From assembly GCF_013870515.1 (NCBI RefSeq), contig NZ_JACBXA010000011.1, positions 1 to 57,978 on the forward strand: a stretch of DNA of 57,978 bases, written 5' to 3'. This DNA comes from Streptomyces albidus (ex Kaewkla and Franco 2022) (lineage in GTDB: Bacteria > Actinomycetota > Actinomycetes > Streptomycetales > Streptomycetaceae). The notes below the pieces were generated by a model. It was not told the origin of the DNA. It saw nothing but the letters and a program-made list of their open reading frames with translations, and searched no databases. A program made the translations under genes and the position numbers. Below, one piece after another: positions 43,531 to 52,240 of this stretch. Numbering within the stretch: position 1 is the stretch's first letter; each line of letters opens with the position of its first letter.

Positions 43531-44634
43531 ATGAGTGATCAGCGGGAGCCCGGCCCCGATTCCGAGCCCGAGCAGGCTCCTGACCAGGCGCAGCGGCACC
43601 ACTCGGGGCCGGGCGCGCGATGGCGGGCCTTCACGCACACGCCCTTCTTCCCGGCGGCGGTCCTGGTGCTGATCGTCGCGGCGGCGGCCGGGCTGTTCGC
43701 GGGCTCCTACACCTACGCCATGGCCGACCCCGCGCCGCACGACATCCCCGCGGCGGTCATCGGTCATGCGCAGGACCGGCAGCAGACCCGGGCCTTCGTG
43801 GACGGGCTGGAGAAGGCGCTCGGCTCGTCGCTCAAGCTGCGGCACTACCGCACGTTCGAGGAGGCGAAGCGCGCCGTCGACGACCAGCAGATCTTCACGG
43901 TCCTCCGGCAGAGCGAGCGCGGTCGCATCGACATGGACATCTCGAGCGCGTCCGGTGCCTCCGTGGCCGAGGTACTCCAGCAGGCGGCACCGAAGGTCGG
44001 CAGGAAGGTCGGCGTGGAGGTGGTCATCAGAGACCTCAAACCCCTCGGCAAGGGCGACCCCCGTGGTCTGACGGTCTTCTACATCACCCTCGCCGCCGAC
44101 ATCATCGGCTTCATCGGCGCGATCCAGCTCAACGTCAACGCCGCCGGTCTCTCGCGGCGAGCGAAGATCTTCACCATCGCCGCGTACTCCCTTCTCGGCG
44201 GTTTCGTCATCGCGGTGATGGTGAGCTGGCTCCTCGACGCGGTGCCCCTGCCGTTCGTGCACTCGTGGCTGATCCTGGCGCTGACGATGTTCACCTCGGG
44301 CATGGTCTTCCTGATGTTCAACACCTTCTTCGGGCGCTGGGCGATGATCCCCACCTGGCTCCTGATGGTGCTGCTCGGCAACCCCTCGTCCGGTGGCGCG
44401 GTCTCCTGGCCGCTGCTCCCGTCCGCGCTGGGCGCCGTGGGGCGGTGGCTCCCTCCTGGCGCGTCGGTGAACGCGCAGCACACCGCGATCTACTTCCCGG
44501 GCAGCGAGCACGTCCTGCCGTACGTGGTGCTCGCTGCCTGGGCGGCGATCGCCACGACCGTCTTCCTCACGCTCGATGAACGTCTTCGCGGTGGCGCCAC
44601 GGCAGGGACTCCGTCCGAGGCGGAGCCGGCATGA
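43531..44634 (+). CDS. YhgE/ABC-2-like integral membrane protein
   Basis: The protein is 367 residues. It has an acidic N-terminal tail, one helix near residues 40-62 (AAVLVLIVAAAAGLFAGSY), an extracellular domain of about 120 residues, then five helices (for example FTIAAYSLLGGFVIAVMVSWLL, and GRWAMIPTWLLMVLLGN). This layout fits the DUF3533/YhgE-Pip-like ABC-2 superfamily (phage infection protein type). No partner ATPase is adjacent. The start at 43531 has AAGGTGG upstream; ATG 43513 is an alternative. Transport or envelope function is inferred only. Confidence 0.8.
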   Translation: MSDQREPGPDSEPEQAPDQAQRHHSGPGARWRAFTHTPFFPAAVLVLIVAAAAGLFAGSYTYAMADPAPHDIPAAVIGHAQDRQQTRAFVDGLEKALGSSLKLRHYRTFEEAKRAVDDQQIFTVLRQSERGRIDMDISSASGASVAEVLQQAAPKVGRKVGVEVVIRDLKPLGKGDPRGLTVFYITLAADIIGFIGAIQLNVNAAGLSRRAKIFTIAAYSLLGGFVIAVMVSWLLDAVPLPFVHSWLILALTMFTSGMVFLMFNTFFGRWAMIPTWLLMVLLGNPSSGGAVSWPLLPSALGAVGRWLPPGASVNAQHTAIYFPGSEHVLPYVVLAAWAAIATTVFLTLDERLRGGATAGTPSEAEPA

Positions 44635-45104
44635 GCTGAGACTCGTGAGGCGGGACTGAGCAACCGTCCAACACCCTTGTGAGCAAGGGCAGTTCGCGTA
44701 CGGAGAGCGTCGCGGGGGAGGGCTCGCGGGGCCCGGGAAAACAACTTTCGCCGAGCGGGCAGGCCTGCGACCCTTCTGTGAGTTGCTCGCAGGAGCGAGA
44801 CGGAGGGGAGAGGTGAGGGCCGTGGAGCCGCTGGATCTGATCAATGCCCTCAGTGCTGCCGTCAGCGCCGTGTCAGGCGTCGCGAGCGTGTGAATCGCCG
44901 CTCGGTCGTTGGCCGTTCAGCGGCGCGACACCACCGCGGAGGATCGCCGCCGGGATGACGCTTCCGTCCCGCCGTGGGGCGCCGGCCGGGCGTGCCGACG
45001 TGACGGTCCCGGCCGGCCTCCGAAACCGCGGCTGCCCAGGTCCGCGGCGACGTCCTGCCGTGCCGGCCCGCTGGCTGTGCCGACCTCCGACTGTGCCGAA
45101 ACGC
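44635..45104. other. Intergenic region with a possible decayed gene
   Basis: This 470-bp gap holds a short GTG frame at 44822-44893, described separately. After its stop, the same reading frame continues in a form that looks coding-like for about 25 codons (IAARSLAVQRRDTTAEDRRR), then becomes ordinary GC-rich sequence. No other gene was seen. Confidence 0.4.
44822..44893 (+). pseudogene. Short hydrophobic ORF or start of a decayed gene
   Basis: A GTG frame after a GGAGAGGTGAGGG site encodes 23 residues (VEPLDLINALSAAVSAVSG, then VASV) and stops at TGA. Reading the TGA as Trp (TGG) continues to IAARSLAVQRRDTTAEDRRRD, which would make a one-helix membrane protein with a charged tail. A single nonsense mutation in a small membrane-protein gene is therefore likely. 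A real 23-residue peptide is the alternative. Confidence 0.35.
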
Positions 45105-45136
45105 CGAGACCCCCGGCCGGGAAGCCGGGGGTCTCG
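45105..45136 (-). terminator. Terminator after sphingomyelinase gene
   Basis: The hairpin CGAGACCCCCGGC / GCCGGGGGTCTCG with a six-base loop lies 18 bp beyond the leftward stop codon at 45155. Confidence 0.85.
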
Positions 45137-45154
45137 CTCGTGCCGTTCAGTCGT

Positions 45155-46177
45155 CTACGACGACGGGGCCGCGATCACCGGGTAGTGGTCGGAGAGGTTG
45201 GTGAAGGTGCCCTCGGAGGTCTCCCAGGGCTCGGTCTCCTCCTTGATCACCTCGTTCTCCCAACCCGCCGGACGTGCGTGGCCGTTGCGGTGAAGCACGT
45301 AGTCCAGGTCGGACTGGCTGCCGTTGTCGCTTCGCCCCTTCGCGATCGTGTTCTCCACATGGTCGCTGGAGTACGGATGTCCCGTACGGGCGTCCGCCGG
45401 CGCAAGATCTGCGTTGGCCAGCATCGATCCGTACTCGTCCCCGCGGGAGTCGACGTTGAAGTCGCCCGCGACCATGACCTGTTCGTCCGCGGGGATCGCC
45501 TTCTCGTCGAGGAAGGAGTCGATCGCCTTGAACTGGTCGGCGCGTATCTCCTTCGCCTCACCGTCACCGCAGGCGGAGTCACCCGCCTGGAGGTGCGTGC
45601 CGACGACGTGCACCTTGGTGCCGTTCACGTCCAGGACGGCGTACACGAAGCCCTTGTTGGACAGGTAGTCGGCGCCGCATCCGTGGTCGTAGACGAACTG
45701 TTCCTTGCGGATGATCGGCCACTTGCTGAGGACGGTGACTCCGCCGTCCTCCAGTGCGATGTCGGACCAGGAGCCGCCGGTCGCGTCCCAGCCGTCCTTT
45801 TTCCGGCCCAACACGGGGGTCTGGTGCGGGTATTGGGCCTCCGCCTTCTTCTGGAGCGTGTCGGACGCGGAGTTCTCGAACGCCTCCTGGAGGACGACGA
45901 CGTCGTTGCCCTGGAAGAAGTCGGCGTCGGGGATGGCCGAAGACCGGTGGTCCTGACCCCAGTTGGGATAGATCAGCTTGTTGAAGAGGAAGGTGTTGTA
46001 GGTGAGCACCTTCAGGTTCGGGGTCTCGGCGGCTCTCGCGGAGCCCGGCGCCGAGGTCTCGGGCGCGGCACCCGCGGAGGGTCCGCTCGCCACGAGACCG
46101 GCCGCGGCCAGTGCGGTGGCGATCGCCAGAGTCGGGACGCGCAGTAGCTTTCGGACCCGGCTGCTGGAGGGTGGCAT
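45155..46177 (-). CDS. Secreted sphingomyelinase C-like phosphodiesterase
   Basis: The protein is 340 residues. A Sec signal peptide (RKLLRVPTLAIATALAAAGLVA) is followed by an Ala-rich linker. The endonuclease/exonuclease/phosphatase fold then has LTYNTFLFN, the metal Glu in VVVLQEAFENSA, VGTHLQAG, the Asp-Asn of MVAGDFNVDS, and the catalytic His at the end, LSDHYPVIA. This pattern fits bacterial neutral sphingomyelinase C (sphingomyelin to ceramide plus phosphocholine), known from Streptomyces culture fluids. The ATG follows GGGAG. It is divergent from the FG-GAP protein. Substrate class is inferred from the fold. Confidence 0.87.
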   Translation of the reverse strand: MPPSSSRVRKLLRVPTLAIATALAAAGLVASGPSAGAAPETSAPGSARAAETPNLKVLTYNTFLFNKLIYPNWGQDHRSSAIPDADFFQGNDVVVLQEAFENSASDTLQKKAEAQYPHQTPVLGRKKDGWDATGGSWSDIALEDGGVTVLSKWPIIRKEQFVYDHGCGADYLSNKGFVYAVLDVNGTKVHVVGTHLQAGDSACGDGEAKEIRADQFKAIDSFLDEKAIPADEQVMVAGDFNVDSRGDEYGSMLANADLAPADARTGHPYSSDHVENTIAKGRSDNGSQSDLDYVLHRNGHARPAGWENEVIKEETEPWETSEGTFTNLSDHYPVIAAPSS

Positions 46178-46435
46178 GTCATCTCCCGTGGGGGGTGGGG
46201 GATCGGTCCACCACACATCCAAGCAAGCAAGCTTGATTCTGTTAACCGGTCTGCGCGCAAACTTCTGTCCAATGCGTGGCGGCGAACCGGCGAAGTCCCC
46301 GCAGCGGCCTGCTGCTTCGGGGTCGGGACGGCCTCCCCGAGCACTTCGAGAAGCGGTGCGAAAAGGGTGCAACTATTCGTACGTCCCGGGCGTCTCACTT
46401 CCGTACCGCCGCATTCGGCGGGCTTTGGAGGAATG

Positions 46436-47914
46436 ATGCGCGTTCGTACGCTTTGCGTTGCAGTCGTCAGCCTTGCTGTCGCCCTCACGGGAGGAGCCGC
46501 GTCCGCAGCGGGCGGCGCGCAGTCCTCCGCGAAGACGACGGCGGCGTCCGTACGGGAGGACTTCAACGGCGACGGGTACCAGGACCTCGTCACCACGGCC
46601 TCCGAAAGCCCCGTCGCGGGGCAGCCCAGGGCCGGTTACATCGTGGTCACGTACGGCTCGCCGACCGGGTTCGATCCCGAATCCAAGACGATCGTCAGCC
46701 AGAACACGGCCGGTGTCCCCGGCAACGCGGAGACCGACGACCGCTTCGGTCAGAAGGTGGTCGCCCGCGACCTCGACGACGACGGATACACCGACCTCGC
46801 CGTACGCAGCTCGGGTGAGTCCGTCACCTCCACCAACAGCTACGGCACCGTGACCGTGCTGTGGGGCCGCGAGGCCGGAATCGCCGGTGCGGGGGCGGTG
46901 ACCATCGAGGCACCTGCCGGGTCCAGCGGATGGGCGGTCGGTGAGAACCTCGCCGCCGGGGACTTCAACGGGGACGGCCTCTCCGACCTGATGATGAGGC
47001 ACGGCGACGACTGGGAGTTCCGCGCCGTGCTGTTCGGGCCGTTCACCCGTGCCGGCGCTCCGGCGGACGAGCAGCCGATCGACATGTTCAGCACCGACAA
47101 CGGGATCCTCGCGGTCGCCGCAGGAGACATGACCGGTGACGGCTTCGACGACGTCGCCACGTTCTACGCGTACGAGAACCACGCCGAGGGCGGCAAGTTC
47201 TGGCGCGGCTCGGCATCGGGGCTCTCGACGACGGCGACCGCCCTTCCCTCCGCCGCAACCGCCGTGGTCGGGGACTTCGACAGGGACGGCAAGGGCGACC
47301 TCGCCACCCGTACGGTCCCCAACGGCATCACCGAGGACCTCCCGTACGACGCCGGAACCATCAAGATCTACTACGGCACGGCGAGCGGCCCCAGCACCAC
47401 CCGCGTCCGGACGATCACGCAGAACACGGACGGCGTCCCGGGGTCCAGCGAGAAGGGCGACCAGTTCGGTGCCCGCCTCGACGCCGGTGACGTCAACGGC
47501 GACGGGTACGCGGACCTCGCAGCGGGCGTCCCCTTCGAAGCCATCGGGAACAAGGCCGCCGCGGGCGCGGTGGTGCTGCTGAAGGGCCGTTCAGGCGGTC
47601 TCCTCGGCACCGGTGCGCAGGCGTTCCACCAGGACACCGCCGGCATTCCCGGTGTCGCCGAGGCCGGTGACCGCTTCGGCGGCGCCGTACATCTCCTCGA
47701 CATCACCAACGACGCCAAGGCCGAACTCGCCGTCTCCGCACCGGAGGAGAACAACACCGGCGCGTTCTGGTCGCTGCGCGGCACGGCCTCGGGCCTGACG
47801 GCGACCGGGTCGGCGGCGCTCAACCCGCTCGACCTGGGCGCCCCTTCCGCGAACGCACGCTTCGGTGTGGCGTTCGGCAACGAGAACGGCACCTATCTCT
47901 ACCCGCCGGACTGA
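46436..47914 (+). CDS. Secreted FG-GAP (integrin-like) repeat protein
   Basis: The protein is 492 residues with a Sec signal peptide (RTLCVAVVSLAVALTGGAASAAG). It carries about six to seven FG-GAP/beta-propeller repeats, each with a calcium-binding loop such as DFNGDGYQDLV, DLDDDGYTDLAV, DFNGDGLSDLM, DFDRDGKGDLA and DVNGDGYADLA. The DRFG and DQFG motifs between repeats are typical. It is probably an extracellular seven-bladed propeller stabilised by calcium. The ligand is unknown. The second of two adjacent ATGs is chosen because GGAGG is too close to the first. A hairpin terminator follows. Confidence 0.92.
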   Translation: MRVRTLCVAVVSLAVALTGGAASAAGGAQSSAKTTAASVREDFNGDGYQDLVTTASESPVAGQPRAGYIVVTYGSPTGFDPESKTIVSQNTAGVPGNAETDDRFGQKVVARDLDDDGYTDLAVRSSGESVTSTNSYGTVTVLWGREAGIAGAGAVTIEAPAGSSGWAVGENLAAGDFNGDGLSDLMMRHGDDWEFRAVLFGPFTRAGAPADEQPIDMFSTDNGILAVAAGDMTGDGFDDVATFYAYENHAEGGKFWRGSASGLSTTATALPSAATAVVGDFDRDGKGDLATRTVPNGITEDLPYDAGTIKIYYGTASGPSTTRVRTITQNTDGVPGSSEKGDQFGARLDAGDVNGDGYADLAAGVPFEAIGNKAAAGAVVLLKGRSGGLLGTGAQAFHQDTAGIPGVAEAGDRFGGAVHLLDITNDAKAELAVSAPEENNTGAFWSLRGTASGLTATGSAALNPLDLGAPSANARFGVAFGNENGTYLYPPD

Positions 47915-47931
47915 GCGGTGCCTTGAGTACA

Positions 47932-47970
47932 GGAGAAGCCCTCGCCGGGGATCTCGGCGGGGGCTTCTCC
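47932..47970 (+). terminator. Terminator after FG-GAP gene
   Basis: The hairpin GGAGAAGCCCTCGCC / GGCGGGGGCTTCTCC starts 18 bp after the stop codon. Confidence 0.85.
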
Positions 47971-48098
47971 CGTTTCAGCGGTGGCTGCCGCGGGCCTCAG
48001 CCCGCGCTCATGTCCCGTACGCAGGACGGCTGTCCGCCGACAGACTGCTCAAGTAGTCGGAAGACGGAGGGAGTTGCCGTCGAAGTCACCGGGCAAGG

Positions 48099-48476
48099 TC
48101 AGCAGACCCTGCCGGTGCTCATGTACTGCTCGAACACCGACCAGGTGCTCGCGCCGACGACACCGTTCGAGGCCAGACCGGCGCAGCTCTGGAACTGGCG
48201 GACGCGGAGTTGGGTCTTGGCGTCGAAGTTGCCGCTGACCTCGATGAGGTCGTCGATGATCAGCGTGTGCAGCAGGTAGCACTGGGCCTGCTTGACGGCC
48301 GGGCCGGTGTCCCCGAGCTGGAGGGTGGGTCTCGCGGTGGAGTAGTTGCACTCGTTCGCGGCCGGGTTGCTCGGCGCCTCAGCGGCTGCGGCGCTCCCGG
48401 TGGCGCCGGCCGCCGTGAGGGCCAGCACTGCGAAGGCGGTCGTGGCGATCTTGCCTGCGGTGCGGTTGAGCTTCAT
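48099..48476 (-). CDS. Secreted peptidoglycan-binding-like protein
   Basis: This 125-residue exported protein has a signal peptide (KIATTAFAVLALTAAGATGSAAAA). One PG_binding_1-type domain follows (LGDTGPAVKQAQCYLLH ... FDAKTQLRVRQFQ ... NGVVGASTWSVF). Four cysteines in the mature part (ECNYS, AQCYL, QSCAG, the terminal RVC) suggest two disulfides. There is no catalytic domain, so it may be a stand-alone cell-wall binder or inhibitor-like protein. It is convergent with the FG-GAP gene. Confidence 0.87.
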   Translation of the reverse strand: MKLNRTAGKIATTAFAVLALTAAGATGSAAAAEAPSNPAANECNYSTARPTLQLGDTGPAVKQAQCYLLHTLIIDDLIEVSGNFDAKTQLRVRQFQSCAGLASNGVVGASTWSVFEQYMSTGRVC

Positions 48477-48874
48477 CGGGTTCCCCTCGTTGTCACGGTT
48501 GTGGTAGGTCGCTCAGGGGGCGCCGGACCCTGGCGCGATACGCGCGGATGAGCCGGCACCTGATCTTTGCGACGCCCAACAATGCTGGCTGGCCTGATGG
48601 TTGAACAGCGATCGCCCGGCACATTCGCCGACGACATTGGCCGGTCTCGGACTTGTCCGGGGGTGCGTGGACGCTCATCCCCGAGCCGGGCGGAGAGCCT
48701 CCGGCGCGCAGAGGCAAGTGGCCTTCCGGCCAAGGCGGTTCGGTTGCTCCCGCAGGGCCTTTCGGGAAGATCACGAAGAATTCTGGCGGAGTTTGCGTTC
48801 CGTAGGAATCCGCCGTGCCCCAGAGGGCATGAACACGCCAACATCTGAGCTCTGTCCCCCACCAGGAGGCTGAT
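48477..48874. promoter_or_regulatory. Divergent intergenic region before snapalysin
   Basis: This 398-bp gap should hold promoters for the leftward peptidoglycan-binding gene and the rightward protease. In many Streptomyces a LysR activator (SnpR) is divergent from snpA; no LysR gene or obvious T-N11-A palindrome pair was recognised here. Nothing else was seen. Confidence 0.4.
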
Positions 48875-49432
48875 GTGTTGCTCCGCAATGTCGCCCGAAC
48901 TGCCCTCGTCGGGCCCCTCGTTGCTCTCGCTCTGCTGGGCGGCCAGGCCGTGGCCGCGGAACCACCCCAGGACAGCGCTGCGGCGACGGTCCTCAAGTAC
49001 GACGCCAGCGAATCCGCCGAGTTCGCCGAGGCGGTGGACAGTGGCGTGCAGGTCTGGAACGAGAGCGTCACGGGCGTCCGTCTCGAGAAGGCCGAGGGCG
49101 GTGAGCAGGCCAACGTGCGCATCGTCGCTGACGACGGCTGGCCTCGCGCCGTCACCACCAGCCTCGGCAACGGCACCGTCTACTTCGGCCGCGAGGCGGT
49201 GCAGCAGGGGTACAACACCACCCGCATCGCCTCACACGAACTGGGGCACATCCTCGGCCTGCCCGACATGAAGCCGGGCCCGTGCTCCAGCCTGATGTCC
49301 GGATCCACCGGCGGGGTCTCCTGCACCAACGCCAACCCGGACGCTGCGGAGAAGGCCGAGGTCGAGGCGAACTTCGGGGGAGGCTTCTCGTTCACGCAGG
49401 ACCGTCAGCGGCCCCTGGTCTTCCAGGACTGA
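48875..49432 (+). CDS. snpA: Snapalysin-type small neutral metalloprotease (M7)
   Basis: The protein is 185 residues. It has a signal peptide (VLLRNVARTALVGPLVALAL), a short propeptide and the catalytic motif SHELGHILGLPD with the HExxHxxGxxD zinc ligands that define the M7/metzincin snapalysin family. Two cysteines (GPCSSLMSG ... GVSCTNA) form the expected disulfide. It is secreted and cleaves casein-like proteins beside aromatic residues. The GTG start follows AGGAGG. The usual adjacent LysR gene is missing. Confidence 0.92.
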   Translation: MLLRNVARTALVGPLVALALLGGQAVAAEPPQDSAAATVLKYDASESAEFAEAVDSGVQVWNESVTGVRLEKAEGGEQANVRIVADDGWPRAVTTSLGNGTVYFGREAVQQGYNTTRIASHELGHILGLPDMKPGPCSSLMSGSTGGVSCTNANPDAAEKAEVEANFGGGFSFTQDRQRPLVFQD

Positions 49433-49671
49433 TCGACTGAGCGGCATCCGCTGAAGGCTGCGGTGGCCCGGGCCCGTCCCGTGGTCACCGCAGTCGGTTG
49501 CCACCCAACTGCGGGCGGACGACCGCGGGTTGGAGGTCTCGCTTCGGCCGTCCAGGCGAAGGGCGATCTGGCGATCATCTTCGGTCTGCCCGGGTGATGT
49601 TCGCGGTCTGTGGTTGCGGTACTTCGTTGCGGTACGTCAATCCCCGGACACGCCAGCCATGGAACAGCCCT

Positions 49672-50250
49672 TTAACGGGCCGGGATCGGCGTGATCGACG
49701 GCCGCCACTCTCGCCTGATCAACCCGAACACCCACGAGTCGGATACCTCGCCGTTCACGACGCAGTCTTCCCGCAACGTCCCTTCACGCACGAATCCGTT
49801 CTTCTCCAGGACCCGGGCAGACGCCACGTTGCGCGTATCGGTCTCGGACTGAACTCGGTTCAGGTCCAGCGTGTCGAATGCCCACTGCAGCAAGGCGTGC
49901 GCGGCCTCCGTCGCGTAGCCGTGGCCCCACATCGCATTGTCGAGGACGTAGCCCAATGTCGCGCTGCGGTAGTCCGGGTTCCATCCAGTCAGACCGCACC
50001 AGCCGACGAAGGCCCCGTCCGAAGCCCGGTCGATGGCCACCCGCGCCCCGGTGCCTTCGTCCGCCGTCTTCCGGCACTTCGCGATGAAGCGCTCGGCGCG
50101 AGCCCGTTCGTTCCACGGCGGGGAGTCCCAGTAGCGCATCACGTAGGTGCTGCTGTGCAGCGCGAAGAGGGGCTCCGCGTCGGCGTCGGTGAAGGGGCGC
50201 AGCCGCAGGCGGGCGGTGTGCAGTATGGGGGTGGCCAGAGTCGTGCGCAC
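49672..50250 (-). CDS. GNAT-family N-acetyltransferase (RimJ/RimL-like)
   Basis: This 192-residue RimJ/RimL-type acetyltransferase opens ILHTARLRLRPFTDADAEPLF. The acetyl-CoA loop is in LGYVLDNAMWGHGYATEAA, followed by the C-terminal NVASARVLEKNGFVREGTLRED motif. A GTG start is used; upstream in-frame codons run into the duplicated att sequence and are not favoured. The target could be a protein N-terminus or a small amine. It lies immediately outside the left boundary of the integrated element. Confidence 0.88.
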   Translation of the reverse strand: MRTTLATPILHTARLRLRPFTDADAEPLFALHSSTYVMRYWDSPPWNERARAERFIAKCRKTADEGTGARVAIDRASDGAFVGWCGLTGWNPDYRSATLGYVLDNAMWGHGYATEAAHALLQWAFDTLDLNRVQSETDTRNVASARVLEKNGFVREGTLREDCVVNGEVSDSWVFGLIRREWRPSITPIPAR

Positions 50251-50358
50251 CAGCTTGCGCTCTGACGGGGCGGGCAAGGTACCGAATTCTTGGCCCCGGT
50301 GCGGCCCGAACGACCAAGGCACAGCCGTGGAGCCGACCGCCCCCGCCGGCGCCTTCTC

Positions 50359-50477
50359 CTGCCGTCCTCCGGGCACACGAAGAAGCCCCCGCCAAGTGAC
50401 CTCGACGGGGGCTTTTCGCTGTTCATCCGCGGTGGCTGGGGCCGGGATCGAACCGGCGACCTATCGCTTTTCAGGCG
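50359..50477. repeat. Left copy of 119-bp direct repeat (attL) with partial tRNA-Phe
   Basis: The 119 bp differ at only one position from 52241-52359. The copy contains the tRNA terminator hairpin and the 3' part of tRNA-Phe up to the anticodon loop (50433-50477), after which tRNA similarity ends abruptly (GGAGGAGGTGAGG). A truncated tRNA copy facing an intact tRNA across a short insert is the mark of site-specific integration. Confidence 0.93.
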
Positions 50478-50604
50478 GAGGAGGTGAGGGGTGAGGGACC
50501 GGCGTGCCCAGGTCGACGGTCCGCTGATGTCCACCCGTACCGCCGACGTCCATGCCCGTCGGCGTCAGCACTGGCGTCACGAAGATCAGCTTGCACAAAC
50601 CAGG

Positions 50605-51021
50605 TCAGCGGACCACGACGCCTGGGATCAGGGCTGCCAGCCCCGAAGCGAAGCTGCCAACGCCGGCCAGTGTCACGACGACGGCCTTCCCGTCCGAGAA
50701 CAGGCCGCGGCAGAAGGCGCGGATCTGTCGGCGCACGATGAGCATCTTGAGCTTCTGCCAGCGATGCTGCCGGATGTGGCACCCCAATAGGAGTCCGGCC
50801 GCGTTGTTGCGGCAGCCATCCGGTCGTCCTCGCACCTCTGCCTTGCAGGTCACGGGCGCCTGGAAGAAGCACCAGAGCAGCACGATCGCAGAGAGGCCGA
50901 TGACCACCGGTGGGCCAGCGGCCTTGTTGATCCAAGCCGCGATCAGCAAGAAGCCGGCCAACACGCCCCACCACTTGCCCAGTCCGCCGAATGCCGCTTT
51001 CCGTGCCCCCGAAGTTGCCAT
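50605..51021 (-). CDS. Hypothetical small membrane protein inside the element
   Basis: The protein is 138 residues from ATG 51021. Helices lie near residues 18-30 (WGVLAGFLLIAAWI) and 38-52 (VVIGLSAIVLLWCFF). Then comes a basic Cys/His-containing loop (CRNNAAGLLLGCHIRQHRWQKLKML) and a C-terminal hydrophobic end (VVVTLAGVGSFASGLAALIPG). Function is unknown. I recall look-alikes on actinomycete integrative elements. It is cargo or a leftover of the element. Confidence 0.7.
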   Translation of the reverse strand: MATSGARKAAFGGLGKWWGVLAGFLLIAAWINKAAGPPVVIGLSAIVLLWCFFQAPVTCKAEVRGRPDGCRNNAAGLLLGCHIRQHRWQKLKMLIVRRQIRAFCRGLFSDGKAVVVTLAGVGSFASGLAALIPGVVVR

Positions 51022-51315
51022 GCCACGGAGCGTAAGGATCAGCTCCGGGCACGCAGGCTCGGCTCGGTGGTTCTGACTTGAAAGGGCCGACGGAAGGCTG
51101 GAGCTGGGGTGTTGACGGAGCGTCCAGGTCGAAGTGGCACGGATGCCCCTCTCGTTGCGAACTATGGGCATGACGGTCGATGAGGTCTCCCGGGCCGGTC
51201 GGCTAGCCGCCTGGAGTCACTGATGGCTGGCAGCGGTCGCCGTGATTGCTGTACGTCGTTGCTGTACAGCGCTGATGCTCCATAGGCAGGGGTGCGATCT
51301 AGCGTCTAGCGCTTC

Positions 51316-51783
51316 TCAGCGCACGTCTCCTGAAGCCAAGGAGATGAACTGTTCCAAAGTCGTCGTCGCTTCATTCCCGTTCGCGCTCAAATGGCCCGAG
51401 TCGTTGGCTCGATGGACAACAGATGTCTTGTCGTAGGCGAGCTTTGCAGCGTGGACCAGCCCCTGACTACTGGCTATGAGCTGGACCCGGAAGAGCGCCT
51501 GGAGCGCGACCCCGCGAAGCCGATAAGACTCGGTTCGGGCCTCGATGTAAGCCTGGCCCGCAGCATCTTCGTTCTTCCTGTGCCAACGATCTTCCTGACC
51601 GCGTCGAAACTCCGTGACGGCGCCGGCGAAGTCGCTGTACACGTTGAGACGATCGGAACGGAGCTGCTGCCCCACGGCGAAACCTTGAGCCCGGTCGGCC
51701 GCCTTGCGCTGGAACAGGTGAGTAACCACCGCGCCCAGCAGGGTGCCCGCTACGGCTAACAGAGTTGCGAGTCCACCGCCCAT
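51316..51783 (-). CDS. Hypothetical membrane-anchored coiled protein inside the element
   Basis: The protein is 155 residues with ATG 51783 after GGAGAG. One N-terminal helix (LATLLAVAGTLLGAVVTHLF) precedes a long, charged helical region rich in Arg, Glu and Gln (QRKAADRAQGF, FRRGQEDRWHRKNED), so it is a bitopic protein with a cytoplasmic helical domain. Similar short proteins are common on Streptomyces mobile elements, and their function is unknown. It is divergent from the integrase remnant. Confidence 0.7.
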   Translation of the reverse strand: MGGGLATLLAVAGTLLGAVVTHLFQRKAADRAQGFAVGQQLRSDRLNVYSDFAGAVTEFRRGQEDRWHRKNEDAAGQAYIEARTESYRLRGVALQALFRVQLIASSQGLVHAAKLAYDKTSVVHRANDSGHLSANGNEATTTLEQFISLASGDVR

Positions 51784-51802
51784 GGGATCACTCTCCATCA
51801 CA

Positions 51803-52216
51803 ACGTCAGCTGGCGCACTGTCCCGGACAGAGACTTGCAGCTGGAACCCTCAGTGCGCGCTCCCAAAGCACCCTGCGGAAGCTGGCCCCCGCCCTCTGCA
51901 GCCCGTGCGCTTGCCGGCCTGGACTGGAAAGAGAACGGGCTCGTCTTCCCGTCCCGGATCGGCACACCGTTCGAGCCGGACAACCTCTGGCGGAGCTGGG
52001 ACCCCGTACGGAAGCGGGCGGCTCGGTCTGGATCTCCGCTTTCACGATCTGCGGCACACCTGCATCACGCTGCTGCTGGATCTCGGCGCCCCCGTGCACA
52101 TCGTCCAGCAGATCGCCGGGCACAGTGATCACGGCGTGACGATGCAGGTCTACGCGCACGCTTCGCTCGACGAGCAGCGCAAGGCGCTCGGCCGTCTGGA
52201 AGGCACGTTGCTGTAG
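51803..52216 (+). pseudogene. Tyrosine integrase remnant, frameshifted
   Basis: This is the C-terminal half of a tyrosine site-specific recombinase. One frame reads LDWKENGLVFPSRIGTPFEPDNLW (in part), then a frameshift near 52010-52035 moves to the frame reading LDLRFHDLRHTCITLLLDLG, followed by GHSDHGVTMQVYAHASLDE. The catalytic Arg-His-x-x-Arg box (HDLRHT), the second His and the Tyr (YAHA) are all present, but the N-terminal core-binding domain is missing. The stop is 25 bp from the right repeat, the usual integrase-attP arrangement. Not functional as read. Confidence 0.88.
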
Positions 52217-52240
52217 CGGATCGCCGCCGTGGCGTCAGAA

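Larger units (their letters stand above)
50478..52240. mobile_element. Decayed integrative element in tRNA-Phe
   Basis: About 1.8 kb lies between the two 119-bp repeats. It carries a small membrane-protein gene, a second small membrane-protein gene and the frameshifted C-terminal half of a tyrosine integrase next to the right repeat. No replication, transfer (FtsK-like), excisionase or regulator gene remains, so it is a remnant of a larger AICE- or phage-like element that lost most of its content. Confidence 0.85.

Noticed and set aside
50433..50477. Second tRNA-Phe gene
   Set aside because: Only the 3' part up to the anticodon loop is present. It is the truncated att copy, not a functional tRNA.
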